Source of the DNA: Lederbergia citri
GTDB lineage: Bacteria > Bacillota > Bacilli > Bacillales > Bacillaceae_C
DNA length: 64,000 nucleotides
Direction: 5' to 3'
Assembly (NCBI RefSeq): GCF_018343625.1
Contig: NZ_JAGYPG010000002.1
Location: 1,469,280-1,533,279, forward strand
Shown: positions 40,508 through 50,727 of the stretch, in pieces
How the letters are laid out: every line of letters starts with the position of its first letter
Numbering within the stretch: position 1 is the stretch's first letter
Made by a program: the position numbers and the translations under genes
The notes under the pieces: generated by a model
Databases searched by the model: none
The model's input: the letters and a program-made list of their open reading frames with translations, nothing else
Told to the model about the DNA's origin: nothing

Positions 40508-42823
40508 CTAGCCCCTCTTATACGTATCCTCACTCACTTCGTCCATAAAAAATGTTCTCTTCCCCTTAGAGAAAAGATGCAGTTCATGCATGGCCCTTGT
40601 ACAAGCTGTGTAAAAAAGCTTCCGCTCGTACTCTCGTCCATATTGTTCATTTGATGCGTTATAGATGATGACCGCGTCAAATTCAATCCCTTTTGCTAAG
40701 TAGGCTGGCAGGATGACGATTCCTTTTTCATAAGAATTTGCGTTTAAATCCATTAAGCGAACGGCGGGTAATGATGTTTTCAACACATTGTACGCTGCCT
40801 GGCTTTCCTTCATCGTTTTACAGATGATGGCAATTGTCTCATGGCCTTCTTCTTTTAAACGACCTACACATTCTTCAATTTTTTCATGAAGTGCGTCGTT
40901 GTCATCCACTTCAATTAAAACGGGTTTTTCCCCATCACGATTAAATGGTTCAATCATGTCTCCGCCTGCGATTAAACCTTTCGTAAAGTCGACGATTTGC
41001 TTTGTTGACCTATAGCTCCGTCTTAAGACTATTTTCTCCGTTCCTTCAGGTTCCATATTTAATAAAGACGGTGCATCTATCGTATGTGCATATATTGCTT
41101 GATTCACATCTCCTAAAATCGTCATCTTACAATGCGGGAATAGCTGTTTTAAAAATTCAAATTGAAATGGTGAATAATCCTGTGCCTCATCAATAAACAA
41201 ATGACGAATAAGCGTATTCGATTTTCGCCCTTCCAATTGATCTTGTAAATACAAATATGGAGTCGCATCCTCATACGAAATAATATTAGCCTTCAAGTTT
41301 TTTAGTGTTTCATCACAAATTTCTTCCCATCCTTCAGGCCACGAGAAAGGTTCCTTTAACGTAAAAAGATTGCGGTACAAAGCTTTAATGTTTAAAAATC
41401 TGTTTTGCTTTACGGCACTTCGAATTTTCTTAAAATGCTTATTGACGATTGATTTTGCTAAAATTTGAAACTCTCGATCTGCGTCGTCAAACGTTTCTTC
41501 GTCTTCTCGTTTATCTTTTTGCATATGCTGGAATGCTTCTAAATAGTCGGTTTTATCCAATAACTCCGCTTCATTTAACACCCATTCTTTCGTTCTTTCC
41601 AGCTTCTCTTGTTTAGCAATTTCCTTTAAAAGCCACTCAGTTGTGAGCTTTAATCGATTTGGTATGGAAATAGACGGATCAAGCGAATAAAAGTATTCAT
41701 ACATTTCTTGAGCCGAAACAACGGTTCGACCGCGGAACGATATCGTTTTAAAAATTAAACCATTCTTTGATAGGTTCTCAACATAGTGATCAATCTGAGT
41801 TTTAAAATCTAATCCCGCCTTATAACGGATCGATTTCATTTTCGTTTCATATCCTGTCTCATCCATAGCGGTGAGCGTATACTCCATTTGAAGAAAAGAA
41901 TCTTCCACATGATATTGACCGCCGAGCCTTGTTTTTAAATATTGCTGATACGTAGTCTGTTCCATATTTTCCTCACCGAGTTCCGGCAATACTGTTGCAA
42001 CATAGCTATTGAATAGCGGGTTCGGTGAAAAAAGCATAATATTATCAGACGAAAGCGTATTACGGTAGCGATAAAGTAAATAAGCAACCCTTTGCAAAGC
42101 AGCTGATGTTTTTCCACTGCCTGCAACACCTTGAACGATCAATATTTTACTCTTTTCATTTCGGATAATATGATTCTGTTCACGCTGAATTGTTGCAACA
42201 ATACTTTTCATCTGCGTATTCGCATTGCCGCCAAGCACCTCTTGGAGAAGGCTATCTCCAATCGTAACCCCCGTATCGAACATACCTTTTAAAACGCCAT
42301 TTTTTATAATGTATTGTCGTTTTAATTCCATCGTACCTTCTATCATGCCAGATGGAGTATTATAAATAGCCCGCCCCGGTGAAAAATCATAATATAAGCT
42401 CGAAATAGGAGCGCGCCAATCATAGATGAGGAATTCTTCATTGTTCACATCCATTAAGGACGCAATTCCTATATATATTGATTCAACAGAATTCTCACCA
42501 TCTTCGAGAAAATCAATACGGCCAAAAAAAGGAGAGTCTTTGAGTCTTTGCATTTGTTTAAGTACTCGATAGGAATGTCCATGGGTTCTTTCTCTTTCAG
42601 CAAGCAGTTCAGCCTGTTGTTTTATGCTTGTAAAAGTTTCAATCACATCGTCCGGTTCATCAAGATTAACCGTAACATCATCCCAGAACGTTTTCCGTAA
42701 ATCGATGATCCCACCTTTTAGACCACCCATATTTTCTTGAATATGATTGACCTTTTGATTAATTACATCTTGAACGAACTCCACTTTCTGCTGCTCTTTT
42801 TCCCACTCCTTACTCATTCGCAT
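40508..42823 (-). CDS. helD: RNA polymerase recycling motor HelD
   Basis: 771 residues, UvrD/Rep-like superfamily 1 ATPase that removes stalled or post-termination RNA polymerase from DNA. An N-terminal coiled-coil arm (SKEWEKEQQKVEFVQDVINQ on) reaches into the polymerase secondary channel. Walker A GVAGSGKT at residues 232-239, motif II HLFIDEAQDYSPFQ, and RRSYRSTKQIVDFTKGL motif IV. The length agrees with B. subtilis HelD (774). The frame runs to 42928, but AAGGAGAGG stands before ATG 42823 (or 42817). Monocistronic. Confidence 0.95.
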   Translation of the reverse strand: MRMSKEWEKEQQKVEFVQDVINQKVNHIQENMGGLKGGIIDLRKTFWDDVTVNLDEPDDVIETFTSIKQQAELLAERERTHGHSYRVLKQMQRLKDSPFFGRIDFLEDGENSVESIYIGIASLMDVNNEEFLIYDWRAPISSLYYDFSPGRAIYNTPSGMIEGTMELKRQYIIKNGVLKGMFDTGVTIGDSLLQEVLGGNANTQMKSIVATIQREQNHIIRNEKSKILIVQGVAGSGKTSAALQRVAYLLYRYRNTLSSDNIMLFSPNPLFNSYVATVLPELGEENMEQTTYQQYLKTRLGGQYHVEDSFLQMEYTLTAMDETGYETKMKSIRYKAGLDFKTQIDHYVENLSKNGLIFKTISFRGRTVVSAQEMYEYFYSLDPSISIPNRLKLTTEWLLKEIAKQEKLERTKEWVLNEAELLDKTDYLEAFQHMQKDKREDEETFDDADREFQILAKSIVNKHFKKIRSAVKQNRFLNIKALYRNLFTLKEPFSWPEGWEEICDETLKNLKANIISYEDATPYLYLQDQLEGRKSNTLIRHLFIDEAQDYSPFQFEFLKQLFPHCKMTILGDVNQAIYAHTIDAPSLLNMEPEGTEKIVLRRSYRSTKQIVDFTKGLIAGGDMIEPFNRDGEKPVLIEVDDNDALHEKIEECVGRLKEEGHETIAIICKTMKESQAAYNVLKTSLPAVRLMDLNANSYEKGIVILPAYLAKGIEFDAVIIYNASNEQYGREYERKLFYTACTRAMHELHLFSKGKRTFFMDEVSEDTYKRG

Positions 42824-42851
42824 CAACCTCTCCTTTTTTAAATAAAAATGC

Positions 42852-42880
42852 TTGACAACATGTTTATTTATTGATAAAAT
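42852..42880 (+). promoter_or_regulatory. strong sigma-A promoter, divergent from helD
   Basis: TTGACA (42852-42857), exactly 17 bases, TAAAAT (42875-42880). It points away from helD. Transcription would start near 42887. Confidence 0.7.
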
Positions 42881-42886
42881 TATTAT

Positions 42887-42995
42887 TGGGTAAATATGTT
42901 TAAACTTAGAAATGAAGAATACAAACAAAACTTAGAATACCATGATTACGTAAAAATATCAATGGCTGAACGGAATATTCCGTTCAGCTTTTTAA
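42887..42995 (+). ncRNA. possible ~105-nt small RNA or leader with 36-codon ORF
   Basis: The unit begins after the promoter at 42852-42880 and ends at a perfect 24-base palindrome (42965-42988; GCTGAACGGAAT and its complement) followed by TTTTTAATTTT, a strong terminator. An ATG at 42896 opens a 36-codon frame (MFKLRNEEYKQNLEYHDYVK on) that runs through the terminator to TAG at 43006; its SD is poor. A frame crossing its own terminator argues for an RNA product, but a small protein is not excluded. Confidence 0.4.
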
Positions 42996-43064
42996 TTTTA
43001 TTATAGCTGGACGATGGTTATTAATTCCCTAGGTCACCGATTGCTTAAAGATCAATCCTTATCT

Positions 43065-43796
43065 TTAATCGAGAGCGACCATTTTTTTATCTATTATTAG
43101 TTTCATTGATTGCTTATTAAGCTTATCTTTTATACGAATACATTTATTTAAGTGTAAAAAAATATGTCTAGTCGCAGGCATCAAAATTATACCTGCAATC
43201 GTTTTTTTGCTCCAGTATTCTGCTAACCATTTAGAATGTTGCATAACTGCATTTTCATCAAATAATCGTTTTATTCTTTTTTGTTCAACCTTTGTCTTAA
43301 ATTGTCCAGGTATCAATGAGGAAATGACTTTTTGTGTTTGCCTGCCGACAGCTGCTCTATATGCTAATAAAGAATCCATATCAATTCTTGAGCTCAATTC
43401 AGCAATGTCCCCTTCAGGCATATCATTACCAGAATGAGCAAAAGCAATATTCATTTTTTCAAGCCAATTTGCAGTATAAAGAACTTGTTGATCATCATTC
43501 ACTAAAATATTCATCGTCATATCTTCAATCCGAGCAATATGCCATAAATGCCAGGCAATTGAATTTTTTGTATCAGGATTTGGTACTGGGTATTGTCTAA
43601 ATGTTGTTTGATCCAAGTTTTTCATTACTTCATCTTCCAATGTTACCTGAACCTTTTGACCGATAGAGGAGGAGTGCAGCAAAGAATGCTGAAATAAAAA
43701 TAATTGAACTATTTGGGAATGTTCCTCAGTCTTTAATATGATTTCTTTTAATTTTTTGTGGTTTTCATTCCATTTCCTTCGTTGTTCCATATCCAT
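43065..43796 (-). CDS. DinB-like metal-dependent protein
   Basis: 243 residues. The DinB-type four-helix bundle is at ~30-200: NSIAWHLWHIARIEDMTMNI gives two His, and the third may be HSKWLAEYW. The C-terminal KATRHIFLHLNKCIRIKDKL-like region (TRHIFLHLNKCIRI) follows. It is longer than the usual ~160. AGGAG lies 10 bases before ATG 43796. Function unknown; the family includes thiol transferases and hydrolases. Confidence 0.75.
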   Translation of the reverse strand: MDMEQRRKWNENHKKLKEIILKTEEHSQIVQLFLFQHSLLHSSSIGQKVQVTLEDEVMKNLDQTTFRQYPVPNPDTKNSIAWHLWHIARIEDMTMNILVNDDQQVLYTANWLEKMNIAFAHSGNDMPEGDIAELSSRIDMDSLLAYRAAVGRQTQKVISSLIPGQFKTKVEQKRIKRLFDENAVMQHSKWLAEYWSKKTIAGIILMPATRHIFLHLNKCIRIKDKLNKQSMKLIIDKKMVALD

Positions 43797-43916
43797 ACAA
43801 TATACACTCCTAATATGTTATATATTAATATTCGAATATGTCTTTTTTAAATCCTTCTTTCCATTTAATAAAATTCCTGTTTACTTTACTTATATAGAAA
43901 ATAAAATGCTAAATAA

Positions 43917-43955
43917 AAAAGCAGTCTATTTCATACATGAATATAGACTGCTTTT
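43917..43955 (-). terminator. terminator of dnaC operon
   Basis: AAAAGCAGTCTAT (43917-43929) pairs with ATAGACTGCTTTT (43943-43955). T-runs on both strands. It lies 40 bases past the dnaC stop. Confidence 0.85.
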
Positions 43956-43994
43956 CGGCTATTTAGTTCATTTTAAAAGAGGTGTTCACCCTAT

Positions 43995-45359
43995 CTATGC
44001 TCCCGAAGGAACGGCTGAATCGTCAAACCTGCGTTCTAGGTTGACGAATTTGTTGTATTCTTTTACGAAGGCAAGCTGGACTGTTCCAACTGGGCCGTTA
44101 CGTTGCTTAGCGATAATAATTTCAATGATGTTTTTGTTTTCGGATTCATGGTCGTAGTAATCGTCGCGGTATAAAAAGGCAACGATGTCGGCGTCCTGCT
44201 CGATACTTCCCGATTCCCTTATGTCTGACATCATTGGCCGCTTATCTTGGCGTTGCTCCACCCCACGTGAGAGCTGAGAAAGTGCGATAACCGGGACCTG
44301 CAGTTCACGGGCAAGTGCTTTTAGTGACCTAGATATCTCAGATACTTCTTGCTGACGGTTTTCACTAGAACGACCACTCCCCTGAATGAGCTGCAAATAA
44401 TCAATTAAAATCATTCCAAGTCCGTGTTCTTGTTTCAAGCGACGACATTTTGAACGGATCTCACTAATACGAACCCCAGGAGTATCGTCGATGTAAATTC
44501 CAGAGTTTGATAAACTCCCCATTGCCATCGTAAGCTTGCGCCAATCTTCATCTGTTAAAGCACCTGTCCGTAAATTTTGGGCATTTATATTCCCTTCGGC
44601 ACAGAGCATCCTCATGACGAGCTGTTCTGCTCCCATTTCGAGACTAAAAATAGCGACATTCTCGCCCGTTTTCGTACCAACGTTTTGAGCAATGTTGAGG
44701 GCAAAAGCGGTTTTACCAACTGATGGACGTGCTGCCACAATAATCAAATCATTGCGCTGGAATCCCGCAGTCATGCGATCAAGATCAGCAAAACCAGTAG
44801 GAATTCCAGTTACGTCTCCTTTTCTATTATGAAGAAGTTCGATATTATCATAGGTTTGAACGAGTACATCTTTAATATTTTTGAAGGCACTGGAATTTTT
44901 CTTCTGTGCGACTTCCATAATATGCTTTTCCGCTTCATCCAGAACAGCTTCTACTTCATCTTCGCGGCTATATCCATCTGTTACTATATTCGTAGCGGTT
45001 CGAATTAATCTGCGCAATAATGACTTTTCTTCGACGATACGAGCATAGTAACCGATATTCGCTGCAGTTGGAACGGAAACAGCAATCTCACTCAAATAGG
45101 AGACCCCGCCTACATCCTCCAACATTTTTGAAGCAGCCAGTTCCTCTGTAACAGTGATTAAATCTATCGCCTTTCCCGTTTCACTTAGTTTCAGCATAAC
45201 GTCGAATATCTTTTGGTGGGAACTTCGGTAAAAATCCTCTGGAAGCAAGATTTCCGACGCTAGTATTAATGAAGTGGGCTCTAAAAAAATCGCCCCGATT
45301 ACAGCTTGCTCAGCTTCAATATTTTGCGGTGGCGTTCGATCTGAAAAATCAGCATTCAT
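43995..45359 (-). CDS. dnaC: replicative DNA helicase (DnaB family)
   Basis: 454 residues; hexameric 5'-3' helicase of the replisome, called DnaC in B. subtilis (DnaB elsewhere). N-terminal domain opens DRTPPQNIEAEQAVIGAIFL; RecA core has Walker A RPSVGKTAFALN and Walker B GMILIDYLQLI, then RESGSIEQDADIVAFLYRDD. ATG 45359 has GGAAGGTG upstream; the longer frame to 45458 lacks support. Downstream of rplI with a 119-base gap, as in B. subtilis. Confidence 0.97.
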   Translation of the reverse strand: MNADFSDRTPPQNIEAEQAVIGAIFLEPTSLILASEILLPEDFYRSSHQKIFDVMLKLSETGKAIDLITVTEELAASKMLEDVGGVSYLSEIAVSVPTAANIGYYARIVEEKSLLRRLIRTATNIVTDGYSREDEVEAVLDEAEKHIMEVAQKKNSSAFKNIKDVLVQTYDNIELLHNRKGDVTGIPTGFADLDRMTAGFQRNDLIIVAARPSVGKTAFALNIAQNVGTKTGENVAIFSLEMGAEQLVMRMLCAEGNINAQNLRTGALTDEDWRKLTMAMGSLSNSGIYIDDTPGVRISEIRSKCRRLKQEHGLGMILIDYLQLIQGSGRSSENRQQEVSEISRSLKALARELQVPVIALSQLSRGVEQRQDKRPMMSDIRESGSIEQDADIVAFLYRDDYYDHESENKNIIEIIIAKQRNGPVGTVQLAFVKEYNKFVNLERRFDDSAVPSGA

Positions 45360-45478
45360 AGTACTCACCTTCCACGAATCAATCACAATGATATAAAAAA
45401 TGTGACCGGTCAAAACCGCATCACATTTTTTGTCTATTTCTATTCTATCATGAAACATCTATTGAAAGTATGGTAATT

Positions 45479-45928
45479 TTAGTTTTCTTCTTTTACATGG
45501 ACATCTACAGTTGCAACGACTTCATTATGGAGCTTCACAGGAACTTTCGTTACGCCTAGTGTACGAATCGCGTCTTCTAAACCAATTTTTCGTTTATCAA
45601 TTTTAATATTGTGTGACTTTTTTAATTCATCAGCAATTTGTTTGCTCGTAATCGATCCAAATAGACGTCCACCTTCACCTGATTTTGCTTTTAATTCAAC
45701 TGTTAGTTTTTCAAGCATTTCCTTTAATTTCTTAGCTTCCGCTAATTCTTCACTCGCTTGCTGCTCTTCTTTTTTCTTTTGGTTATCTAAATTTTTCATA
45801 TTCCCGGATGTTGCCTCTATTGCCAAACCTTGTTTAATTAGAAAGTTATGAGCATAACCATCTGCTACATTTTTAACTTCCCCTTTTTTTCCTTTACCTT
45901 TAACGTCTTTCAAGAAAATAACCTTCAT
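45479..45928 (-). CDS. rplI: 50S ribosomal protein L9
   Basis: 149 residues, the usual L9 length. [20 protein letters not shown] and [14 protein letters not shown] form the N-terminal rRNA-binding domain; the long helix [20 protein letters not shown] links to the C-terminal domain. Its start overlaps the gdpP stop (ATGA). Confidence 0.98.
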   Translation of the reverse strand: MKVIFLKDVKGKGKKGEVKNVADGYAHNFLIKQGLAIEATSGNMKNLDNQKKKEEQQASEELAEAKKLKEMLEKLTVELKAKSGEGGRLFGSITSKQIADELKKSHNIKIDKRKIGLEDAIRTLGVTKVPVKLHNEVVATVDVHVKEEN

Positions 45929-47907
45929 GATTCTTGGCTCCCTTCCAAATAATCATCTATTGCTTGTTTCAATTTTAACTCGACTTCAACGATATTGATA
46001 TCATGGAGTTGCACTGCTGCATTCGATAAGTGTCCTCCGCCGCCGAGTGCCTCCATTATGATTTGCACATTGATTTCTCCTAAAGATCGAGCGCTAATGC
46101 CAACTTCATCTGGTCCCCGTTTTGAAATGACAAACGAGGCGGAAACTCCATCCATCGTGAGTAAAGTATCAGCTGCTTGGGCGATGACGACTGGATCATA
46201 AACTTCATCATCCGTTCCACTCGCTATCGCAATCCCTTTAGAATAGAACTCAGCCGTTTCAATTAATTTTGATCGTTTTATATACGTATCCATATCTTCT
46301 TTTAAAAACTTTTGAACTAATATCGTATCTGCACCTTGGGCCCTTAAATAGGAAGCTGCATCAAAAGTACGGGATCCTGTCCGGAGCGTAAAACTTTTCG
46401 TATCGACTATAATACCAGACAATAACGCTGTTGCTTCTATCGTGTTGATTGGGCTCGCCTTATCCCCTTTTGGCTGGTACTCAAGGAGTTCTGTCACTAA
46501 TTCAGCAGTCGATGATGCATATGGTTCCATATAGACTAAAAGCGGTTTTTTAATAAAATCTTCGCTACGACGATGATGGTCAATCACAACGATTCGTTCT
46601 GTTTTATTCAACAGTTTATCTTCAATCACTAGAGCAGGTTTATGTGTGTCGACAACAACGAGTAGCGTGCGGTCTGTAACCAGTTCCATCGCTTCATCCG
46701 GAGTAATAAAACGGGAATGAAGATCAGGATAGGAACTTGTTTCTTCGATAAGGCGCTTCACTCCTGTATCAATCTCTGAAGCATCGATAACAATAAAACC
46801 TTCTCGATTATTCAATTCTGCGGCTTTCCGAATTCCAATAGAGGCTCCGATCGCATCCATATCCGGATATTTATGCCCCATGACAATTACTTTATCACTT
46901 TCTACTATTAATTCCTTCAAAGCGTGGGAAATGACTCGTGCACGCACCCTCGTTCTCTTTTCCATTGGATTTGTTTTTCCACCAAAGAACTTTAATTTTC
47001 CATTAGGCAATTTAATTGCGACTTGGTCACCACCCCGCCCTAACGCTAAATCAAGGCTAGATTGTGCTTGGACACCTAGGTCTGGCAGAGGCATATCCCC
47101 TATTCCCACACCGATACTTAAAGTAAGAGGGACATTTTGCTTCGCTGTTTCTTCCCTAACTACATCTAATATTGAAAATTTATCATTTTCCAAGTCATGG
47201 TATATTTTTTCATTTAGCAATATGACAAACCGATCCGAAGATGTTCTTTTTAGAAAAATACCATGCTCAATAGCCCAATTATTCAAAAGCGATGTAACTG
47301 TGCTGTTTAATCCACTTTTCGTCTGATCGTCCATCCCTTGAGTAGCATCATCATAATTATCCAGAAAGATAATGGCAATGACATTTCGTTCCGATTCATA
47401 TCTTTCAACTGTCTCCATTTGGTTAGTTACATCGAAAAAGTATAGTAATTTCTCTTCCAACTTAAGCTCGACACGAAACTTTCTATCGTCAATCGTTACG
47501 ATTTCGCTCTCTAATTCTTGCTTGATTAATGGAATAATTTGTTCCCCTATTTCATAGAGTGACTTACCAACGAGAGTATTTTCCTGAAAACAAGCTGCCA
47601 TATATGGATTTGACCATTCAACGATAAAATCATCATTTATAAGCATAATTCCAATCGGCATTTCCATTAAAGCCTCTTCACCGACTTTTTTTACTCTATA
47701 TGAAAGGGTCGAAATATACTCCTCCGTGTCCTTGACCGTATCTTTTTCTCCTCGGACAGCTGCATAAAATAATGCAAAGAGCAGTAAAATGCCAATCAAC
47801 GCTACCCAAAAATATTGAAATGCCGTTAAGACTAGTAGGATAGTCGAAATCACTACAATGCCATATAACGGGTAACGTGATTTACCACCCTTTAAATATG
47901 AAGGCAT
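45925..47907 (-). CDS. gdpP: c-di-AMP phosphodiesterase GdpP
   Basis: 660 residues (B. subtilis 659). Two N-terminal membrane helices ([34 protein letters not shown]), a PAS-like domain, a degenerate GGDEF ([15 protein letters not shown]) and DHH/DHHA1 with [10 protein letters not shown] and [11 protein letters not shown], and [11 protein letters not shown] at the end. It hydrolyses c-di-AMP to pApA and so affects K+ homeostasis, osmotic and wall stress. SD AAAGGAG upstream. Confidence 0.97.
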   Translation of the reverse strand: MPSYLKGGKSRYPLYGIVVISTILLVLTAFQYFWVALIGILLLFALFYAAVRGEKDTVKDTEEYISTLSYRVKKVGEEALMEMPIGIMLINDDFIVEWSNPYMAACFQENTLVGKSLYEIGEQIIPLIKQELESEIVTIDDRKFRVELKLEEKLLYFFDVTNQMETVERYESERNVIAIIFLDNYDDATQGMDDQTKSGLNSTVTSLLNNWAIEHGIFLKRTSSDRFVILLNEKIYHDLENDKFSILDVVREETAKQNVPLTLSIGVGIGDMPLPDLGVQAQSSLDLALGRGGDQVAIKLPNGKLKFFGGKTNPMEKRTRVRARVISHALKELIVESDKVIVMGHKYPDMDAIGASIGIRKAAELNNREGFIVIDASEIDTGVKRLIEETSSYPDLHSRFITPDEAMELVTDRTLLVVVDTHKPALVIEDKLLNKTERIVVIDHHRRSEDFIKKPLLVYMEPYASSTAELVTELLEYQPKGDKASPINTIEATALLSGIIVDTKSFTLRTGSRTFDAASYLRAQGADTILVQKFLKEDMDTYIKRSKLIETAEFYSKGIAIASGTDDEVYDPVVIAQAADTLLTMDGVSASFVISKRGPDEVGISARSLGEINVQIIMEALGGGGHLSNAAVQLHDINIVEVELKLKQAIDDYLEGSQES

Positions 47908-48001
47908 TCACTCAGCTCCTTTATCAGAAAAGCTTATGCACCTTAGTTTGTTGCGATAAAGGACTCATGGCAAGATACAAGCCAATGTTCACTTACACAA
48001 A

Positions 48002-48028
48002 AAGGTCGACAGGCGCTTTAGCTAGACA
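48002..48028. repeat. short relic of a Bacillaceae structured repeat
   Basis: GGTCGACAGGCGCTTTAGCTAGACA resembles the right end of the element at 54366-54590 and the relic at 53520-53548 (shared AGGCGC.T..AGCTAGACA). It lies in the gdpP-yybS gap (47908-48066). Confidence 0.5.
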
Positions 48029-48066
48029 ACTTAATCTGACTCAATTAGGAATTAATTTTTCAAATA

Positions 48067-49008
48067 CTACTTATTATTATTTATTCGTTCTCTTAAATCA
48101 AAGCCTATATCAATTATACCTAAGACCCGTACAATTGAAAGGAAGAAAGGAAGAAAAAACGTTAATACTACAGCTAAAATTGGAATAGCGATGGACCACT
48201 TTTTCATATGACAATAGAAAAAAACAAAAGATAATCCTTGCAGTACTAAAAGTGTCTGTAAGATAAGACCAGCATTGACAACCGCCATATGCAAATAAGA
48301 ATCTGTTTCAATCTTAAATATTAGTGAAATGATGAGCACCAATAAATATAGCCAAAGAATATTTTTTGGGAATTTCAATCGACGAAATGGCTGAAACTTT
48401 GGAACGTCTATTCCTAATCTTTTAATGATCGGGAAATTTACAGCCATAATGATGATGACACTGATAAAAGCTGTACCAATCAATAATGTAGGCAGCATAG
48501 ATATCATTAAGTTGACCATATCGTTTAATTGCTCTTGAAATTCTACCGGCGGTGACATCCCCATCATGTTCAAAGTGTCTGTATATTGATCGATGGACGT
48601 TTGAAACATATTTTTAAGTTCTTCCATAAAATTAATGTTTAAAAACATTGCCGTCACAATAAAGATCAATATGATATTTGCTATAAATACGATGCTGGAT
48701 GATATGTAAATAATTTGTTTGCTTTCTTTCGCTCTAATGCCATATCCCATCATTAAACCCGTTGTTCCAAACAAAAATGCAATAGGAAGGGCTAGATAAG
48801 ATCCAATTATAAAAGATATCATCATCGCTGCAATGATGAAGATAATGGAATGCTTCACTGAATATTTTGCGCTATACAGAAGGAAGGGCAAAATAAAAAA
48901 CAAGTATATTACAATTGTTGAAAAAGGAATAAAGATCGCTAATAGCAGCATTATTGTATATAGGGCTAACAATAATGCCCCTTCTGTCAGCGTTTTTGTA
49001 TTGTTCAC
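48067..49008 (-). CDS. yybS: YybS family DUF2232 membrane protein
   Basis: 313 residues with about eight helices, DUF2232 (YybS). NNTKTLTEGALLLALYTIML opens it and VVLQGLSFVFFYCHMKKWS lies near the end. GTG 49008 has GGTGGGAGA upstream; the frame from 49032 has no SD. Its position between rpsR and gdpP matches B. subtilis. Function unknown, perhaps a transporter-like ECF S-type fold (inference). Confidence 0.9.
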   Translation of the reverse strand: MNNTKTLTEGALLLALYTIMLLLAIFIPFSTIVIYLFFILPFLLYSAKYSVKHSIIFIIAAMMISFIIGSYLALPIAFLFGTTGLMMGYGIRAKESKQIIYISSSIVFIANIILIFIVTAMFLNINFMEELKNMFQTSIDQYTDTLNMMGMSPPVEFQEQLNDMVNLMISMLPTLLIGTAFISVIIIMAVNFPIIKRLGIDVPKFQPFRRLKFPKNILWLYLLVLIISLIFKIETDSYLHMAVVNAGLILQTLLVLQGLSFVFFYCHMKKWSIAIPILAVVLTFFLPFFLSIVRVLGIIDIGFDLRERINNNK

Positions 49009-49156
49009 TCTCCCACCTCGTCTTGTGAACACATATTTTGTTCACGCTCCATTTTAAAAAACTGTATTCTTCTATTTTAACGGTGAATGGTGTATCATTC
49101 AACTTTACTGTTACCATTATAACTGAAACCCTAAAAGAAAAAAGGCCCCCATTCCT

Positions 49157-49184
49157 GACACACACTTTTGTAAAAGTATGTGTC
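49157..49184 (-). terminator. hairpin behind rpsR
   Basis: GACACA (49157-49162) with TGTGTC (49179-49184) and ACTTTT with AAAAGT inside, one mismatch. The leftward T-run is 13 bases further on, so termination may be partial or the hairpin may be a processing site. Confidence 0.5.
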
Positions 49185-49229
49185 AAGCTTTGGATAGCCT
49201 TTATTTCATAAAGTCTATGATCAGACCCA

Positions 49230-49478
<249 letters not shown>

Positions 49479-49487
49479 CTATCATTT

Positions 49488-49994
49488 TTAGAATGGAAGA
49501 TCGTCATCCGAAATGTCAATTGGTTGTCCATCATTCGAGAATGGATCTTCGTTTGCTCGGGTAAAGTTTTGGTTACTGCGCTGATTCTGATTTTGCCCGT
49601 ACGGTTGGTATTGGTCATTTTGGTCGCCACCATATTGGTTGCCAGCAAAGTCACCACGACCTTGTGAAGAAGAATTTCTAGGTTCAAGGAATTGAACAGA
49701 ATCTGCAAGCACTTCGGTCACATATACACGTTTACCATCCTGCCCATCGTAGTTGCGAGTCTGGATGCGGCCATCAACACCAGCTAAACTTCCTTTTTTC
49801 AAGTAATTAGCAACATTTTCCGCGGGCTTTCTCCAAATCACACAGTTAATGAAGTCGGCTTCCCGCTCCCCCTGTTGATTCGTAAAAGTACGGTTAACAG
49901 CCAATGTAAAAGTTGCGACTGGCACTCCATTTGGAGTATAGCGCAAATCCGGATCTTTTGTTAAACGCCCCACTAATACAACTCGGTTCATCAT
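49488..49994 (-). CDS. ssb: single-stranded DNA-binding protein
   Basis: 168 residues. OB fold: [20 protein letters not shown], then [20 protein letters not shown]; a Gln/Asn/Gly-rich linker; the acidic tip ISDDDLPF that binds replication partners. ATG 49994 (or 49991) follows GAGG. Second gene of the operon; a parS site precedes it. Confidence 0.97.
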   Translation of the reverse strand: MMNRVVLVGRLTKDPDLRYTPNGVPVATFTLAVNRTFTNQQGEREADFINCVIWRKPAENVANYLKKGSLAGVDGRIQTRNYDGQDGKRVYVTEVLADSVQFLEPRNSSSQGRGDFAGNQYGGDQNDQYQPYGQNQNQRSNQNFTRANEDPFSNDGQPIDISDDDLPF

Positions 49995-50030
49995 CAGAAT
50001 CAACCTCTTCCCGTTTACTTCTTTATAAAA

Positions 50031-50046
50031 TGTTTCACGTGGAACA
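50031..50046. other. parS site
   Basis: TGTTTCACGTGGAACA; on the minus strand TGTTCCACGTGAAACA, an exact fit to the B. subtilis consensus TGTTNCACGTGAAACA. It lies in the rpsF-ssb gap, so Spo0J should nucleate here. Confidence 0.9.
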
Positions 50047-50054
50047 ATTAATTT

Positions 50055-50342
50055 TTATCTTTCATCTTTAACAACGATATGACGGATGATATCGTCACTG
50101 ATTTTAGCAAGACGGTCGAATTCCTGAACAGCTTCAGGCTCTGCATTCGTATGGATTAAACGGTAGAAACCGTCACGGAAATCCTCAATTTCGTATGCAA
50201 GACGACGCTTACCCCAATCTTTTGATTCGATGATTTCTGCACCTTGTGAAGTTAGGATGTTGTTAAAACGCTCAACAACAGCTGCTTTCGCTTCCTCTTC
50301 AACGTTTGGGCGGATAATGTACATAATTTCGTACTTTCTCAT
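50055..50342 (-). CDS. rpsF: 30S ribosomal protein S6
   Basis: 95 residues: [20 protein letters not shown], then [20 protein letters not shown] and [24 protein letters not shown], 8 bases before ATG. First gene of rpsF-ssb-rpsR; its leader carries an S6:S18-type element. Confidence 0.98.
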   Translation of the reverse strand: MRKYEIMYIIRPNVEEEAKAAVVERFNNILTSQGAEIIESKDWGKRRLAYEIEDFRDGFYRLIHTNAEPEAVQEFDRLAKISDDIIRHIVVKDER

Positions 50343-50349
50343 CGTTCAG

Positions 50350-50395
50350 TCACCTCCTTATGGTCTATGCGGCCCTTTATAAAGGGCAAGGAGCA
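50350..50395 (-). promoter_or_regulatory. S6:S18-type autoregulatory leader
   Basis: Read leftward: CTCCTT (50387-50392) can pair with AAGGAG of the SD (50353-50358); inside is the 16-base palindrome GCCCTTTATAAAGGGC (50371-50386) directly followed by a CCG (50369-50371 region). Outer stem hiding the SD, inner stem and adjacent CCG bulge match the known S6:S18 motif by which these proteins repress their own operon. Confidence 0.75.
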
Positions 50396-50418
50396 ATTTT
50401 CATTACTCACAATGTGTA

Positions 50419-50447
50419 AGTATACCATACAAAGCTTGATTGCGCAA
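50419..50447 (-). promoter_or_regulatory. rpsF operon promoter
   Basis: Leftward TTGCGC (50442-50447), 17 bases, TATACT (50419-50424), with TGG before the -10 (extended -10). The transcript start would be about 75 bases before rpsF. Confidence 0.75.
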
Positions 50448-50472
50448 TGTCTTGATCCACTTTTTCACCAAC

Positions 50473-50513
50473 ACACAAAACCCGGCAAAGGAAATTCCTC
50501 GCCGGGTTTGTGT
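50473..50513. terminator. GC-rich hairpin upstream of rpsF promoter
   Basis: ACACAAAACCCGGC and GCCGGGTTTGTGT (50501-50513) form a 13-bp stem with a one-base bulge. It lies between the DUF378 gene and the rpsF promoter; no T-run follows directly. The rest of 50514-50727 holds nothing clear. Confidence 0.55.
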
Positions 50514-50727
50514 AAAACGGATCTCATACTATTGCTATCAGCGTATGCAGCTATCAACTAACAAGAGTCTTCACCCTTTTTGTATAGCTATCGCACCTAC
50601 GACTAGCAAATTTCTTTTCTCTACAATAATTCAACATCCATTCCACTTATAAGCGGAATCGAGTTTCTTTATCTAAATGGAAGTTTCTGAAATTTGCCTG
50701 TCGATAATCAAGTCGCATCCGCTTTTC

